From Euonymus europaeus (lineage: Eukaryota > Streptophyta > Magnoliopsida > Celastrales > Celastraceae): a stretch of DNA of 64,000 nucleotides. Each line of letters opens with the position of its first letter. Positions within the stretch are counted from its first letter, which is position 1. Positions 45,500 to 55,904 of the stretch are shown in pieces. The position numbers and the translations under genes were made by a program. The notes under the pieces are model-generated. The model searched no databases, had not been told where the DNA came from, and saw only the letters and a list, made by a program, of their open reading frames with translations. The stretch covers positions 7,762,501 through 7,826,500 of the forward strand of contig OY756958.1 of assembly GCA_963580455.1 (NCBI GenBank). Direction: 5' to 3'.

Positions 45500-46510
45500 G
45501 ATTCAGATTGATGAGAATGATGAAGAAAGATACTTCTTGATAGGAACGGGCTTTACTATCGATGAGATAGAATCCTTATTGAGGTTGTTGAAAATAAACA
45601 TAGGGGTGTTTTCTTGGACCCCACATGAGATGCCAGAGATTGATTACTTGGTGGCAAGTCATCGTTTGATTGTTCGACCATAATTTAAGCCTATCGTCCA
45701 GAAGGCCAAGAGAGCAGCCTTGGCACATGCGGAGGCAGTGGTAAAGGAAGTACATAAGCTTATGGAGGCGAAAGACATTCAGGAAGTAGAGTACCCAGAG
45801 TGGTTGTGAAGAAGAAGAATGGAACTTGGAGGGTTTGTGTAGACTTCACCAATCTGAATAGGGCATGCCCAAAGGATCTATTCCCTCTCCCAAAAATTGA
45901 CCAGGTGGTAGATGCTACATCAGGGAGTCAGAGAATAACCTTTCTTTATGCTTATAAGGGGTACCATCAGATACCAATGAGGATGGAAGATGAGGAAAAG
46001 ACCTTGTTCATCACTCCGAGGGGAAGATACTGTTACAAGGTCATGCCCTTTGGATTTAAGAATGCGGGGACAATCTATCAACGACTTGCCATAAAACTAT
46101 TTCAGAATTCGATCGGCCGGACGGTCGAGGTATACATCAATGATATGGTTGTTAATTTGAGATGCGAGGAGGATCATCTTTCCAACCTTCAAGTGATTTT
46201 TGATGTATGGAAGGCTTACAGGTTGAAGCTTAATGCATCAAAATGTGCTTTTAGGGTGCGCTCAAGAAAGTTCCTCGGCCACCTTGTGAAAAGAAGAGGG
46301 ATAGAGGTAGACCTGGACCAGATCATTACCACAAGGAACTTGAGGAGGCCGAGTACCACTAAAGAGGTACAAAGATTGACAAGAATAGCAGCTGGCCTTA
46401 ATAGGTTCATAAGTTGGTCTTCGGATAGGTGTCACCCCTTTCCAAGCTCCTTAAGGGTGCTAAGCGGTACAAATGGGATGAAAAATATGACCTGGCGCTT
46501 GATGATTTAA
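45500..46510 (+). pseudogene. Reverse transcriptase of copy B
   Basis: The frame 45800-46510 shows ordered RT motifs: KKKNGTWRVCVDFTNLNRACPK is the entry, then a YKGYHQIPM block, VMPFGFKNAGTIYQR, and the catalytic motif read as YINDMV. The first catalytic Asp of YxDD is Asn (codon 46139-46141), which by itself should abolish polymerase activity. FLGHLVKRRGIEVD follows. Upstream (45540-45800) the RT approach is present but interrupted. This domain is wholly absent from copy A. Confidence 0.85.
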
Positions 46511-46751
46511 AACATTACCTCCAATCAGCTCCCCTTCTAGCAACCCTAAAAATCGAAGAGAAGCTGAGAGTGTACCTCGTTATATCTGAAATAGTTGTTA
46601 GGGGTGCTAAGCGGTTCAAATGGGATGAAAAGTGCGACCTTGCACTTAATGATTTAAAATATTACCTCCAATCAGCTCCCCTCCTAGCAACCCTAAAAGT
46701 CAGAGAGAAGCTGAGAGTGTACCTCGTCATATCTGAAATAGTTGTTAGTGC
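46458..46751 (+). repeat. 147-bp in-frame tandem duplication in copy B
   Basis: GTGCTAAGCGGTNCAAATGG begins near 46458 and again 147 bases later. It duplicates 49 codons (AKRYKWDEK ... VYLVISEIVV) at the RT-RNase H connection. The two copies differ at about ten sites, so the duplication predates much of the decay. Copy A keeps only the end of one unit. Confidence 0.88.
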
Positions 46752-47578
46752 AGTGCTCCTAAGGGAGAAGGAAATGGGAGAACAACCGATTTAATACATA
46801 AGCAAGACATTGCTTGATGCTGAGATGAGATACACGCCCCTCTAGAAGTTATTGTACGATTTTGTAATAGCCATAAAAAAGTTGAATCATTACTTCCAAA
46901 GCCATTCGGTGAAAGTGGTCATCTCATACCCGTTGAGAAGTGTCCTCTCCAAAGTTGACATAACAGGGAGGATTGAAAGCGGGCTTTGGAATTGTGACAA
47001 TACAAACTACAATTCGTCCCAAGGACAGCTATTAAAGGACAAGTCATGGCAGACTTCTTAGTTGAGTTCACCATTCCACCCTAGAGGAACTAGAGGTCCT
47101 TTGGGTTGTAGAAGTTCTTTTGGCTAATACTTAGGAGCTAATGGTAGACGGATCTTCAAACAGGAGAGGCTCCGGGGTGAGGATAGTGTTGAATTCTCTG
47201 GAGGGGTTCACTATAGAGTAGGCCATTAGGTTGGGTTTCAAAACAACAAACAATGAGTCGGAGTATGAGGCACTTCTATGTGGACTACGTAGTGCACTCA
47301 AACTTGGAGTAAAGAAATTGAAAGTTAGTTCAGACTCGTAGTTGACAGTCAGTCAGTTGACGGGACAGTATGCTGCGAAAACAAAGTCTATGAATGCATA
47401 TCTAGCCGAAGGCAAGAAAATGTTGGAGAGGCTGGAAGACTTTAAGATTGTGCAGATCCCAAGAGGGCAGAATAGTCACGCTGATGCTTTAGCTACTATG
47501 GCTTCAGTCAAACAGATAGAATCGGACTACAATAAAGGCCGATTGCACTATAGAAAACATGTGCAAGCCGATAATTAA
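46752..47578 (+). pseudogene. RNase H and second (Tat) RNase H of copy B
   Basis: The Ty3 RNase H remains at 46752-47080 (SAVLLREKEMGEQPI, KKLNHYFQSHSVKV). The second RNase H follows with VDGSSNRRGSG near 47143, [25 protein letters not shown], a stop in place of Gln after SSDS, then LTGQYAAK and the IPRGQNSHADALATMAS end. Catalytic D, E and D of the second domain are all present, unlike in copy A. Sequence after 47578 has no integrase. Confidence 0.78.
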
Positions 47579-48280
47579 ATTAAGTAACGTCTTTATTGGC
47601 CGAACATCAAGGAGACGTACAAGATTGGTGGAGGAGATTCAAATAAAATTCTGATAACCTTTCCGAGGAAACATCTACGTCTTCCATCCAGCCTTCCATG
47701 ATGTGTGTTGAAGGCAGATCCCCAAAGGGATCAAATGAACTATCAAGCAAATTCTCAGACTAGTTGGGGAACCGATGATAGGAATTTTGTTAATTAACCT
47801 ATCAGATGGGTTGAATCTACTAAAGAAGGTCGTTATTCTTTCCATTGAAGTATCTGGAGGAGGTGAGTGCTAGGAGACACAGATGGGGAATACCCCAGTA
47901 TGTAAGGAGTAGCTCGGCCAAACGGATGAATTCCTAGGGGACTTATATGGCTCAGAAGATGGTTTAAGGCTGAGCACTCTCCCCTCTCTTTTATCTCTTT
48001 ATTAGTATGGAATGGGACAAGGATGTCGGAGGTTCATTGGATCGAATGCCCTCTTTCACTCAAGCTAGAGCCAAACTCCTATCCAAGTCCTCCTATTAAG
48101 AAAAATTCCACTTTGTCATGTTTAGAGGAATAGGGAAGGCAATGGATTAACGTTTTGCTTTCATCCCTCGTGAAAAGATAGTACTAATTCTGCTGACCGC
48201 ACTTTTTGGAAAGAAACATTGTTCCAAATCCCTTGGCCTAACGTCGAATTTATAAACTCTATTCAAAATATCAAACACCG
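47579..48280 (+). other. Copy B region where integrase should be
   Basis: A short match to the start of the integrase linker (PNIKET-like near 47610) is followed by unrelated decayed sequence; no HHCC or DDE motif. Confidence 0.5.
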
Positions 48281-48288
48281 TTTATAAT

Positions 48289-48528
48289 TCAATAAAAGTT
48301 GAAATTTAGTTGATGTGGCGTAAGGTCGAGCATCTCTAAACACTCCTTGAAAAACTTTGATAAGGGAAACCTAAGACCACCTTCAGTTACAGCAACCATA
48401 GGAAACTTGGTTCGACCTTTAATAGGATCTGCCTGAGTGGCAACAGTCAATTCACATTCAGGTGGGAACCTTGTTCCCCACTCTCGCAGCTCACCAAAGT
48501 CGCACGAAGGCTTTTTGTACTTCCCCAT
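48289..48528 (-). pseudogene. Antisense reading frame in copy B (gypsy-type transposon protein-like)
   Basis: On the minus strand, ATG at 48528 opens MGKYKKPSCDFGELREWG and continues with a GGLRFPLSKFFKECLEMLDL block and LTPHQLNFNFY, then TGA. This block resembles the plant 'putative gypsy type transposon' family (LRFPLSPF...VLxxLGLAPSQL...). After the stop, the same frame goes on with recognisable but interrupted sequence toward 48230. A TATA box lies 200 bases upstream on the same strand. Grande-type Tat elements are known to carry an antisense gene between pol and the 3' LTR, which fits this position. Family assignment is tentative. Confidence 0.6.
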
Positions 48529-48728
48529 AAATAAGACTCAGAGGATCCGAAATTGAAAGAATTGATCAACGATAACAATCGTTTTAAATCAACTAACTTG
48601 ATTGAAGGAACTCACCGCACAGTCAAATCGATAGAAGAAAAAAGCTAGGTACACAGATCGGCTTCAATCCTCAACTCAAATGGCAAGTCACTTGAAATAA
48701 ATCAAAGAAATTGGAGGATTGGAGGATC

Positions 48729-48736
48729 TATTTATA
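48729..48736 (-). promoter_or_regulatory. Antisense TATA box in copy B
   Basis: The minus strand reads TCTCCTATAAATAGATCC. The spacing to the antisense ATG at 48528 is about 200 bases, leaving room for a leader of about 170 bases. Confidence 0.58.
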
Positions 48737-49045
48737 GGAGAAACGAACAAGACGCCAGAAGTCAGCAACATTAAATTCGAGGAAGTCACCCAATGAGAAA
48801 TTAGAAACAAATTGGGAAACCTAAAAAATTATTACGCAAGAAAACCAAAAGGCCGAGCAGGCCACTTAAACGAAATAATTAGGGTCCGATCCAAGTCCCT
48901 TTCCGAAAACATATTATGAGCTTCGTAACTCAAACTTAGTTGAAAGTTATGGATCCAAAAAGTCTTTGCCACATCCAACTCCAAACTCACTACATCATGT
49001 CCCTTGTTTTGGAAAGCCACGTCCACAATTAGCTTGGACCCATCT

Positions 49046-49057
49046 TTAGGGGGAAAT
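49046..49057 (+). promoter_or_regulatory. Polypurine tract of copy B
   Basis: TTAGGGGGAAAT directly before the 3' LTR. Confidence 0.78.
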
Positions 49058-49511
49058 TGTGGGGTCAGGAGTCAGATATCCACATGGCAGAAGCCAAAGA
49101 AGAAAAGTGCAAGGACCTCGGGAGGTGAAAGGGGGAAGGATGGGGCCAAGGAGAAAGGGATCAGCCGAACCCCTGATGTCTTAGGGGGATTGGCCGAACC
49201 CTTTATTTAGTGAGGGATCAACCAATTCCCACTAATAATAAAATTGATCAAATTAGATTTGAATTAATTTAAGTATTAATTAGGAAACCAAATCTCACAT
49301 TAGAGGGAGATGATTTCAGACCCTTCCCCTATAAATATAAGAGAGAAGTCACAACAAAAGAGGGATTCTTTCATTTTTGGGAAATGGAAAAAAGCTCTGT
49401 AATATTAAGAAACCAATTGGGAGATTGAATAATGGAGGAGAATTGATTCCAGATCACCTCGGATTTTGGAAGAGTGTGAACAATCCTCCTTGGTGATTTT
49501 TTGACACTACA
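49058..49511 (+). repeat. 3' LTR of copy B
   Basis: 454 bp, pairs with 42875-43342; TATA CCCCTATAAATATAAG near 49328. Confidence 0.92.
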
Positions 49512-49516
49512 AAATG

Positions 49517-50108
49517 CTATTGAACATTGCACAAAACAAACATTTCCTGCTTTGGTGTGATCTGTTGTCCCTTGTCAATTGTGATACGATATTAAACAAT
49601 GTAAGTTCTGAACCTTGTATTGTCGGTGCATTTAAAATTGGGGATAAGCAACGATTTAGCCCTTCTATTTTCGGGGAAAAAAAAACACTTGCCCTTTTAC
49701 TTTTTTTCGAGTCAAAGAAGCCATTGAACTTTATAAAATGGGTCATGTTAGCCCTTTGAGTATAACACAGTTTAAAAATGCTGATGTGGAAAATATTATC
49801 TTACATGTCTTTAATTTATATAAAATAGTTGAAAATTTTGACAAGGCTTAAAAAAAATAAAATACAAATAAAAACAAAACCAAAAAATAAAAACCTACAA
49901 ACAAGATAACAACCTAAAAATTCAACGAGTACCAACCCTTCAAACTCAACTAGAGTGTTTCTTCAATAGGGGAAATCAACGGTTGGGCTTCCATGGCTGT
50001 TGCTGATTTTAAAGAAACTCAACCGATTACCTTAAGCTGCTATTTTTACCAGTTCTCTAGTACCTTAAGATTTTGCTTTTAGATTTGGATCTAACTTTCT
50101 AGAGAGTG
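49517..50108. other. Non-coding spacer between copy B and the PIF element
   Basis: Contains ATTTAGCCCTTCTATTTTC and AGCCCTTTGAG phrases near 49650-49760 that resemble terminal sequences of plant DNA transposons, and an A-rich run at 49850-49890. No gene. Confidence 0.4.
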
Positions 50109-50661
50109 TAAGAGTATCTCCAAAAAGAGTCCCATATGGAGTCACAAAGTTGTAACTGTCAATTTGCATCTCCATTCTAGGATTTTTCCGTTGCCAACAG
50201 AGGTCGAAAGTGAGGTCGCAATTTTCCGACCTCATTTTGAGTTCCCATATTTACAACCTCCAAAAGCAAGTCGCATTTGGATGCGGGAGACCTTTGCTCA
50301 ACGGCTATGAATAGGGATCGATCTCCAAGCATGCGATTTCTCCTTTAAAACTTGAGATTTTGCTAGAGATGGAACAAAAATCAGAGGCAGAAACTTCTCC
50401 CGCTGGGTTTGCACAAACGGCTTCGATTTCACGATCCGCTTCCTCAATTGATTCCTCCCTTCCTCAACCAATCCTCCTTCATTTGAAAGGTATGGAGTAA
50501 TTTTAAGATGGAGTAAAGATGTCGTCAAATTCTTGTCCCTTTATTGCTTAAATCGCGATCGATTGTTACAAATTAGGATTATAAAAGTTATGGGTTATTA
50601 GATCTAGCTATTCTGGATACATACATGTCTTGATTGCTTTTGTTTGGTTTTCGAATGAACT

Positions 50662-51021
50662 ATGCTTGATTTGAATAGTCACTGTGAATCAGTTGAAGTT
50701 GTATTTGACCTTGTGTGTCTAGATGTTGAGGAGAACCACCCTGTTGACGTAGTCAATAAGCTGAGAACGTTGAGATTGTATTCTTTGCCTAAAAAGCTCA
50801 CACATATATGGAAGTTGGGCACAGAAAATATTAGGGGCTTTCAAGGACCTAGGTCTCTACGAGTAAATTCGTGTAACAATTTGAAAATTTTGTTCTCACC
50901 ATCAGTAGCCAAACTTTTGATGATGCTAGAAGAAATAGAAATCCTTGGTTGCGAGACAGTGAATGAAATGATGGAAAAGAGGGCTGTAATTCAGTTCGAT
51001 CAATTTTGTGAATTAGGTTAG
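50662..51021 (+). pseudogene. Captured NLR (CC-NBS-LRR type) leucine-rich-repeat fragment
   Basis: The frame reads LRTLRLYSLPKKLTHIWKL, then the FQGPRSLRVNSCNNLKILF block and SPSVAKLLMMLEEIEILGC. This is the pattern of the distal LRRs of plant CC-NBS-LRR proteins (LxxLxLxxLPxLxxIW ... LxxLxVxxCxxLKxLFSxSxAxxLxxLExIxIxxC). There is no NB-ARC domain, so only a short piece is present. It is open for about 119 codons without stops. It lies entirely between the left end of the PIF element and ORF1, which suggests capture by the transposon; insertion of PIF into an NLR gene is excluded because no NLR sequence flanks the element. Confidence 0.75.
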
Positions 51022-51814
51022 TGAATTAAGTTGTTGCTAAATTTATCTGTTCCTTTATGATTTCTTCAGGTTTTTGAACATCCAGAACTTGCTTGTATTA
51101 TCTTGGCTCACCTAATTCATGAGCTTTATTTTGAATAAACATATGATTTTCAGTTCCAATTTCATTGCTTCTTGATGGATAGGGAGGATGCCATACTCGT
51201 GTGAATATCAAATTTGTCTGATAGTAATCTAGTAGTCTTTTTTAGTGTGTGCTTGATGCTTTATGGCAAACTGTAGTGCCATGGTTTGTTTCATGACATC
51301 TCAAATTAGAACTTGGGGACCTAGGGTTTCAATATGAAATTTTATCTCACGGTAGCTTGGGCTTGAGTTATTTGGTATGTACCTTTGCACCTTTATTTGT
51401 TGTTAAAATATCTTGTGCACTAAATGTTTGTGGTTGCTAGTCTTAAGTTATTTGTTAATTATTTCAAGAATTTATTTCATTCTCTCATCAATGAGCCCAT
51501 TCAAATATTCCATCTTATTTTTATGGTCTTGCATATATGTGGGGATGTATGGGTTTGTTTTAGAACAGAAAATGTGTTAGTCTTGGTGATTTTTTTTGCC
51601 AGCATGCTTGTGCTATGGTTAATTTGATCCTGGTGATTTTTTTTGGCAACATGCTTGTGCTCATTGTTAATTTGGTATTGCATGATTTTTTTTGGCAGAA
51701 TGGTTGGGCTTATGGTTAATTTGGCAACATGATTTTCTTTTCAGCAATGGTTGTGCTCATGTTTATGCTATCACACATGTTTGAGTAATATGATTTTATT
51801 TACTTTTTGTAGAT
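51022..51814 (+). other. Non-coding interior of the PIF element
   Basis: Contains three to four repeats of the phrase TGATTTTTTTTGGCANNATG..TTGTGCT at 51585-51760. No protein domain. Confidence 0.5.
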
Positions 51815-52714
51815 ATGGATCCCATGTACAAGTCATATGCTTCGTTGCTTATGAGTGATGACGTAGAAGTTCATCACAATGTCGACCATATTGAGTCTTT
51901 CGATGTTGCTCCCATTATAAGAGGTAGTCAAAGGTCCAAAAACTTTTCAGTTGCTGATGATACGTTATTGGTGCCTGCTTGGCTCAATAATAGTAAGGAT
52001 GCAACTCAAGGAAATGCTCAAAACTCGAACAGATATTGGCAAAGAATTCATGAGTATTTCAACACCCATGAAGGTCCTCGAACCCAAGCATCTCTCAAAC
52101 AACGCTGGAATGACAAACAAAAAATGTCAAAAAATTTCCGGTTATTTAAGCCAAATTAAAGGGAGACACCCTAGCGGACAAACCGAGCAAGGAATGGTAG
52201 ATGTTTTGTTAATTAGCTACATTTTCCAATTAAATATATTGTTACTCTATATGTTTATTTGAATTATGTGATGAACTTTACAGTTGGATGAGGCAAAGGG
52301 TATGTACGCTGACTTGGATGGTAAACCATTCTTACTTGAGCATTGTTGGGTTTTGCTTAAGGATGAACCAAAATGGCAAGATACATTATCCAACAAGTCA
52401 TAGGACATCTAGTGTCTCTCATGAGTCTCCCAATGTCCGAGATGATGATGTACGCTCAACCAACCAAGAGCGTCCAATAGGCACAAAGGCAGCAAAGAAA
52501 ATGGCTGCAAGTGGATCAAAGAGGTCCTTTCTCTGATGAGATTTTGCAAGAAAAACTCTCGGTTGAACGCTCCAAATATGAACAACGAGAAAGAGCGATT
52601 TTGGAACAACAACGAGACCGCGAATTAAAAGAGAAGGAGATGGAGAGGAATTGGGAAATTGAAGTTATGTCCAAAAACCTTCGAGGGATGGATCCAATGG
52701 CAGTTGAGTACTGA
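51815..52714 (+). pseudogene. PIF/Harbinger ORF1, Myb/SANT-like DNA-binding protein
   Basis: ORF1 proteins bind the transposon ends and help transport the transposase. The first exon-like frame, 51815-52159, has the family core NFSVADDTLLVPAWLNNSKD, then NRYWQRIHEYFN and SLKQRWNDKQK. After a one-base shift the frame continues KISGYLSQIKGRHPSGQTEQ. A GT-AG-bounded gap of about 80 bases (52190-52283) leads to LDEAKGMYADLDGKPFLLEHCWVLLK. The C-terminal part RPIGTKAAKK and the coiled, Glu/Arg-rich end to 52714 (MDPMAVEY) are present. At least one frameshift and stops near 52400 break it. Confidence 0.8.
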
Positions 52715-53247
52715 ATGAATGCAAGGATTGAAATAATGGCAAAGAAGGGTTATAATTTTTAATGTATTGGAATGCTTATTCAGTGTCGCTTGAGTATTGA
52801 GATCCTTATGTTGTGTTTTTTTTTATTATGTAATTTGTAATACTTTTTTATTTATATTTTTATTATGTTGCTCCTTCCCACCTCTTTCATTGGTCATACA
52901 ACATCTTTGACATATTGTAAAGCATTGCATTAAAAACAATAAAGCAAAGCATCTCTGACATACTGAAAATTTAAAGCATTACAAGCTAAGACGTAATTCA
53001 ATTCTGACAAAGTGGTAAAGTAACACACTACAAGCCAAGAAGTAAATCAATTATGAGAAAGAGTTAAAGTAACACACTACAAGTCAAGAAGTAAATCATT
53101 TCTGACAAAGAGATAAAGTAAAACACTACTAGCCACAAGATGTAAGGCAACTATTACAAACTAGAGGTAAAGTAAAACACTACTAGCCACAAGATGTAGA
53201 AAAATTATTACAAACTAGACTCACTGACGCAGGAATTTTGATTACTT

Positions 53248-54598
53248 TTAGCACACGTAACAAGCCTTTAAACCCCTAAGGTCTCCCTTAGTGGATGAGT
53301 TATAGTCTCGCGAGGGTTTTAATAGATTAACCCACAAATGTTCTACAAGATCATCTTGCAATTGTGAATGAGTGGAAGCATCTATGATTTGGTGATGTGT
53401 TTGGATGAAACTCACATACTCATTAGTATGAGCATGTGACACTGTCGGTGGAGAAGTGAGTCCATCAAAGTCTGTGTTCTCGAATCCATCGGTTTCCTCA
53501 ACGATCACATTATGTAATATTATGCAAGCTTTCATAATATCATCAAGCATATCGACATCCCAAAATCTTGCTGGTCCTCGTGTGATAGCAAAACATGCTT
53601 GCAACACACCAAAAGCACGCTCCACGTCCTTCCGAACAGGTTCCTACATCTTACCAAAGTGTTTCGTTTAGGGCCTTGTGGGCATGGAATAGTTTTGACA
53701 AATTTAGACCAGTGAGGATACATTCTATCTGCAAGATAATATCCCATATTGTAGTTATGACCATTAATAGTGTAGTATGTTTCAGGAGCATTTCCATTTG
53801 CCAGTGCCCCAAAAATAAGAGATTTTTGGAGCACATTTATGTCATTTAGAGAGCCGAGCATTCCAAAAAATGCATGCTAAATCCAAAGATCTTTAGAAGC
53901 CATAGCTTCTAAAATAATGGTCGGAGCATGACAATGACCTGGTACATCCCTTACCATGTAGTAGGATAGTTTCTCCATTTCCAATGCATGCAATCAATAC
54001 TTCCAAGCATACCTGGAAATCCACGTTCCTCATTTTGAGCTAATAAGCGATGCACGTCATTTTGATTAGGCGCCCTCAAATATTGTTCACCGAAAACTGC
54101 GATGACTCCTTTGGCAAATCGCCTTAGACTATCAATAGCGATACTCTCACCGATCTTTATGTACTCGTCTAAGGAATCAGCTGGAGTCCCATATGCGAGG
54201 ATCCTAATTGCAGCTGTAATCTTTTGAAGGGGAGAGAGACCTAGGACTCCAAAAGCATTTCGTGTTTGGGAAAAATAAGTATCATTCGCAGCTATAGCAT
54301 TTGAAATGTGAAGAAAAAGATTTTGACTCATTCGAAACCTTCTTCTAAATAGACCTTCGTGGTAAATTGGAATTGGGCTGAAGTAGTCATTCCATAGTTT
54401 GTAGTGGTCGTCAGCATGATTGCGATGAACTATTCTATGACTAGGAATGGAACCTCGATGGCCAGTTCGTCTCCTCCCACTAGCTTGTTGATCATCTGCT
54501 TCTCTTTCTGAAAAAAATTGTTCCAAATCATCTTCAGAGTCATATTTGAAACTAATAAATTGCCTCAAAATTTCATAACTAGAACTTATGTTATCCAT
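53248..54598 (-). pseudogene. PIF/Harbinger DDE transposase
   Basis: Minus strand, ATG at 54598. The N-terminal part is open for 215 codons: LWNDYFSPIPIYHEGLFRRR, ILAYGTPADSLDEYIKIGES, and the first catalytic Asp in GSIDCMHWKWRNYP. A TAA and a shift follow near 53950, then a TAG replacing a Trp before HAFFGMLGSLNDINVL (second Asp), then YYLADRMYPHWSKFVKTI. A further shift and TAG near 53640 precede VERAFGVLQACFAITRGPARFW (catalytic Glu) and a normal C-terminus. All three catalytic residues survive, but about five lesions prevent a full product. Confidence 0.9.
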
Positions 54599-54819
54599 GG
54601 ATTGTTTGAGAATAAGATTTTTTTGTGTGACTTGGTTGATGAAATGAATGATAGACTAAAACTATTTATAGAAAAAAAAATGTAGAAAAAAATGTAAACT
54701 CAATTTACATACTCATTGTTGGAATCAACAAGTTAAACCTAGTATGCAAAGAACTATTCAAGGTATGCAAATGAAAATATGCATACCCAAAATGCATATT
54801 CTTGTTGGAGTTGCCCTAA

Positions 54820-55904
54820 TTAACTCTAGTTTTAGGTTTATTATTTTTCGATTTGGATCTATCTTTGTCGTTAACCACTGAAACCCATAATCCCGATTCA
54901 TTTTTACACCCATGTTGGGATTATTAGTTTTTGGACGGTTTAGATGTTGAATCTATCATTGTGATGAAGAATTTCGATTTTGAATTTGGATCTATCATTT
55001 TTGGATAGTTTCGATTATTATTTTTCAATTGAAAATCACAATTGACTTTCATAATTTTTGTTTAAACCATTCATAAAGTGATTTACACATTTGAGGGATG
55101 GATGTGGTAGTTGTGAAGGTGATAGAGGAAGCGGCTATGGAGGTGACGACTACGATTTTCTGGATTTCTTATTTTTAGCCCTTTATTTTTAGAAAAATTT
55201 AAATCATATAAAAATTAGTGACACATGTCATCATTTAAAAAACCAATGATATATATCTGCCAAGTGGAATATTGATTAAAAAATAGAAATTACATGTTAC
55301 GCGGTGGTTTTGTTCAACCTCTGTGGTTCATGCACGAACTTCGTGTACGATCTCTTTTGCATGCCATGTTGGAGTTTCACTGCAATTTTTACACATCACC
55401 TCCACTTCCATATCTTTCAACCTCCATTCTTTCTTCTAGCAACTTGACTTCCTGCCGCAGGTTTTTGGAGTGTTCTATTTTCACTTTGAGGTCATTTCCT
55501 CATCGTCAGACTTTATCGATCCTGATTCTATGATTCTCAATCCCGATTATTGTCTAACCTCCACTCCATTTCTTGCTGCCTCCATTCTAGTAATTCGAAC
55601 TTCCTATTGTGGGTGTTTGGGGTGTTCTGGTTCAATTGTGAGGTAATTTTATTATCCTTGGACTTTCTTGATTTCGATTATATGCTTGCCATGATTGATT
55701 ATATGCTGACCTCAACTTCCATTTTTTCGAACTTCTATTATGTGTTCTAGCAACTCAGACTTTATAGTGCGGGTGTTTGGGGTGTTCCGCTTCCATTTTG
55801 AGAACATTTTTCATCCTTAGACTTTATCGATCTCGATTATATGCTTCTCAATCCTAAAAATTTGCTATTTGTTTCATGAATCCATGCGATTGTATGCAAG
55901 TGTA
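54820..55904 (+). other. Non-coding, with a threefold repeat
   Basis: No gene until 55904. At 55430-55860 a unit of roughly 140-160 bases occurs three times: TTCTAGCAACT, then GTGTTTGGGGTGTTC, TTTGAGG, and GACTTTATCGATCNNGATTNTATG with TTCTCAATCC. The copies are diverged. Confidence 0.6.

Larger units (their letters stand above)
42875..49511 (+). mobile_element. Tat-lineage Ty3/gypsy element, copy B (integrase deleted)
   Basis: LTRs at 42875-43342 (468 bp) and 49058-49511 (454 bp) start TGT and end GACACTACA. The 5-bp target duplication AAATG flanks them (42870-42874 and 49512-49516). The primer region TTTGGCAACCACAG and the purine tract TTAGGGGGAAAT are in place. Inside are gag, protease, RT, RNase H and the Tat-specific second RNase H, all with stops. 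Integrase is absent. An antisense frame lies before the 3' LTR. By eye the LTRs differ at about forty sites (near 9%), so the insertion is much older than the gypsy element at 4137. Confidence 0.93.
50112..54816. mobile_element. PIF/Harbinger DNA transposon carrying a host NLR gene fragment
   Basis: Ends: GAGTATCTCCAAAAAGA at the left and, inverted, GGGCAACTCCAACAAGA at the right (13 of 17 positions match). The TAA target duplication expected for this superfamily flanks both (50109-50111 and 54817-54819). Inside are the two proteins of the superfamily in convergent orientation: Myb/SANT-like ORF1 on plus (51815-52714) and DDE transposase on minus (53248-54598). Between the left end and ORF1 lies about 1.5 kb including a leucine-rich-repeat fragment of an NLR gene (50662-51021), which is not part of normal PIF elements. 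Both transposon genes are broken. Confidence 0.88.

Noticed and set aside
48832..49026. Further minus-strand frame upstream of the antisense gene in copy B
   Set aside because: It lies upstream of the antisense TATA box and has no recognisable motif.
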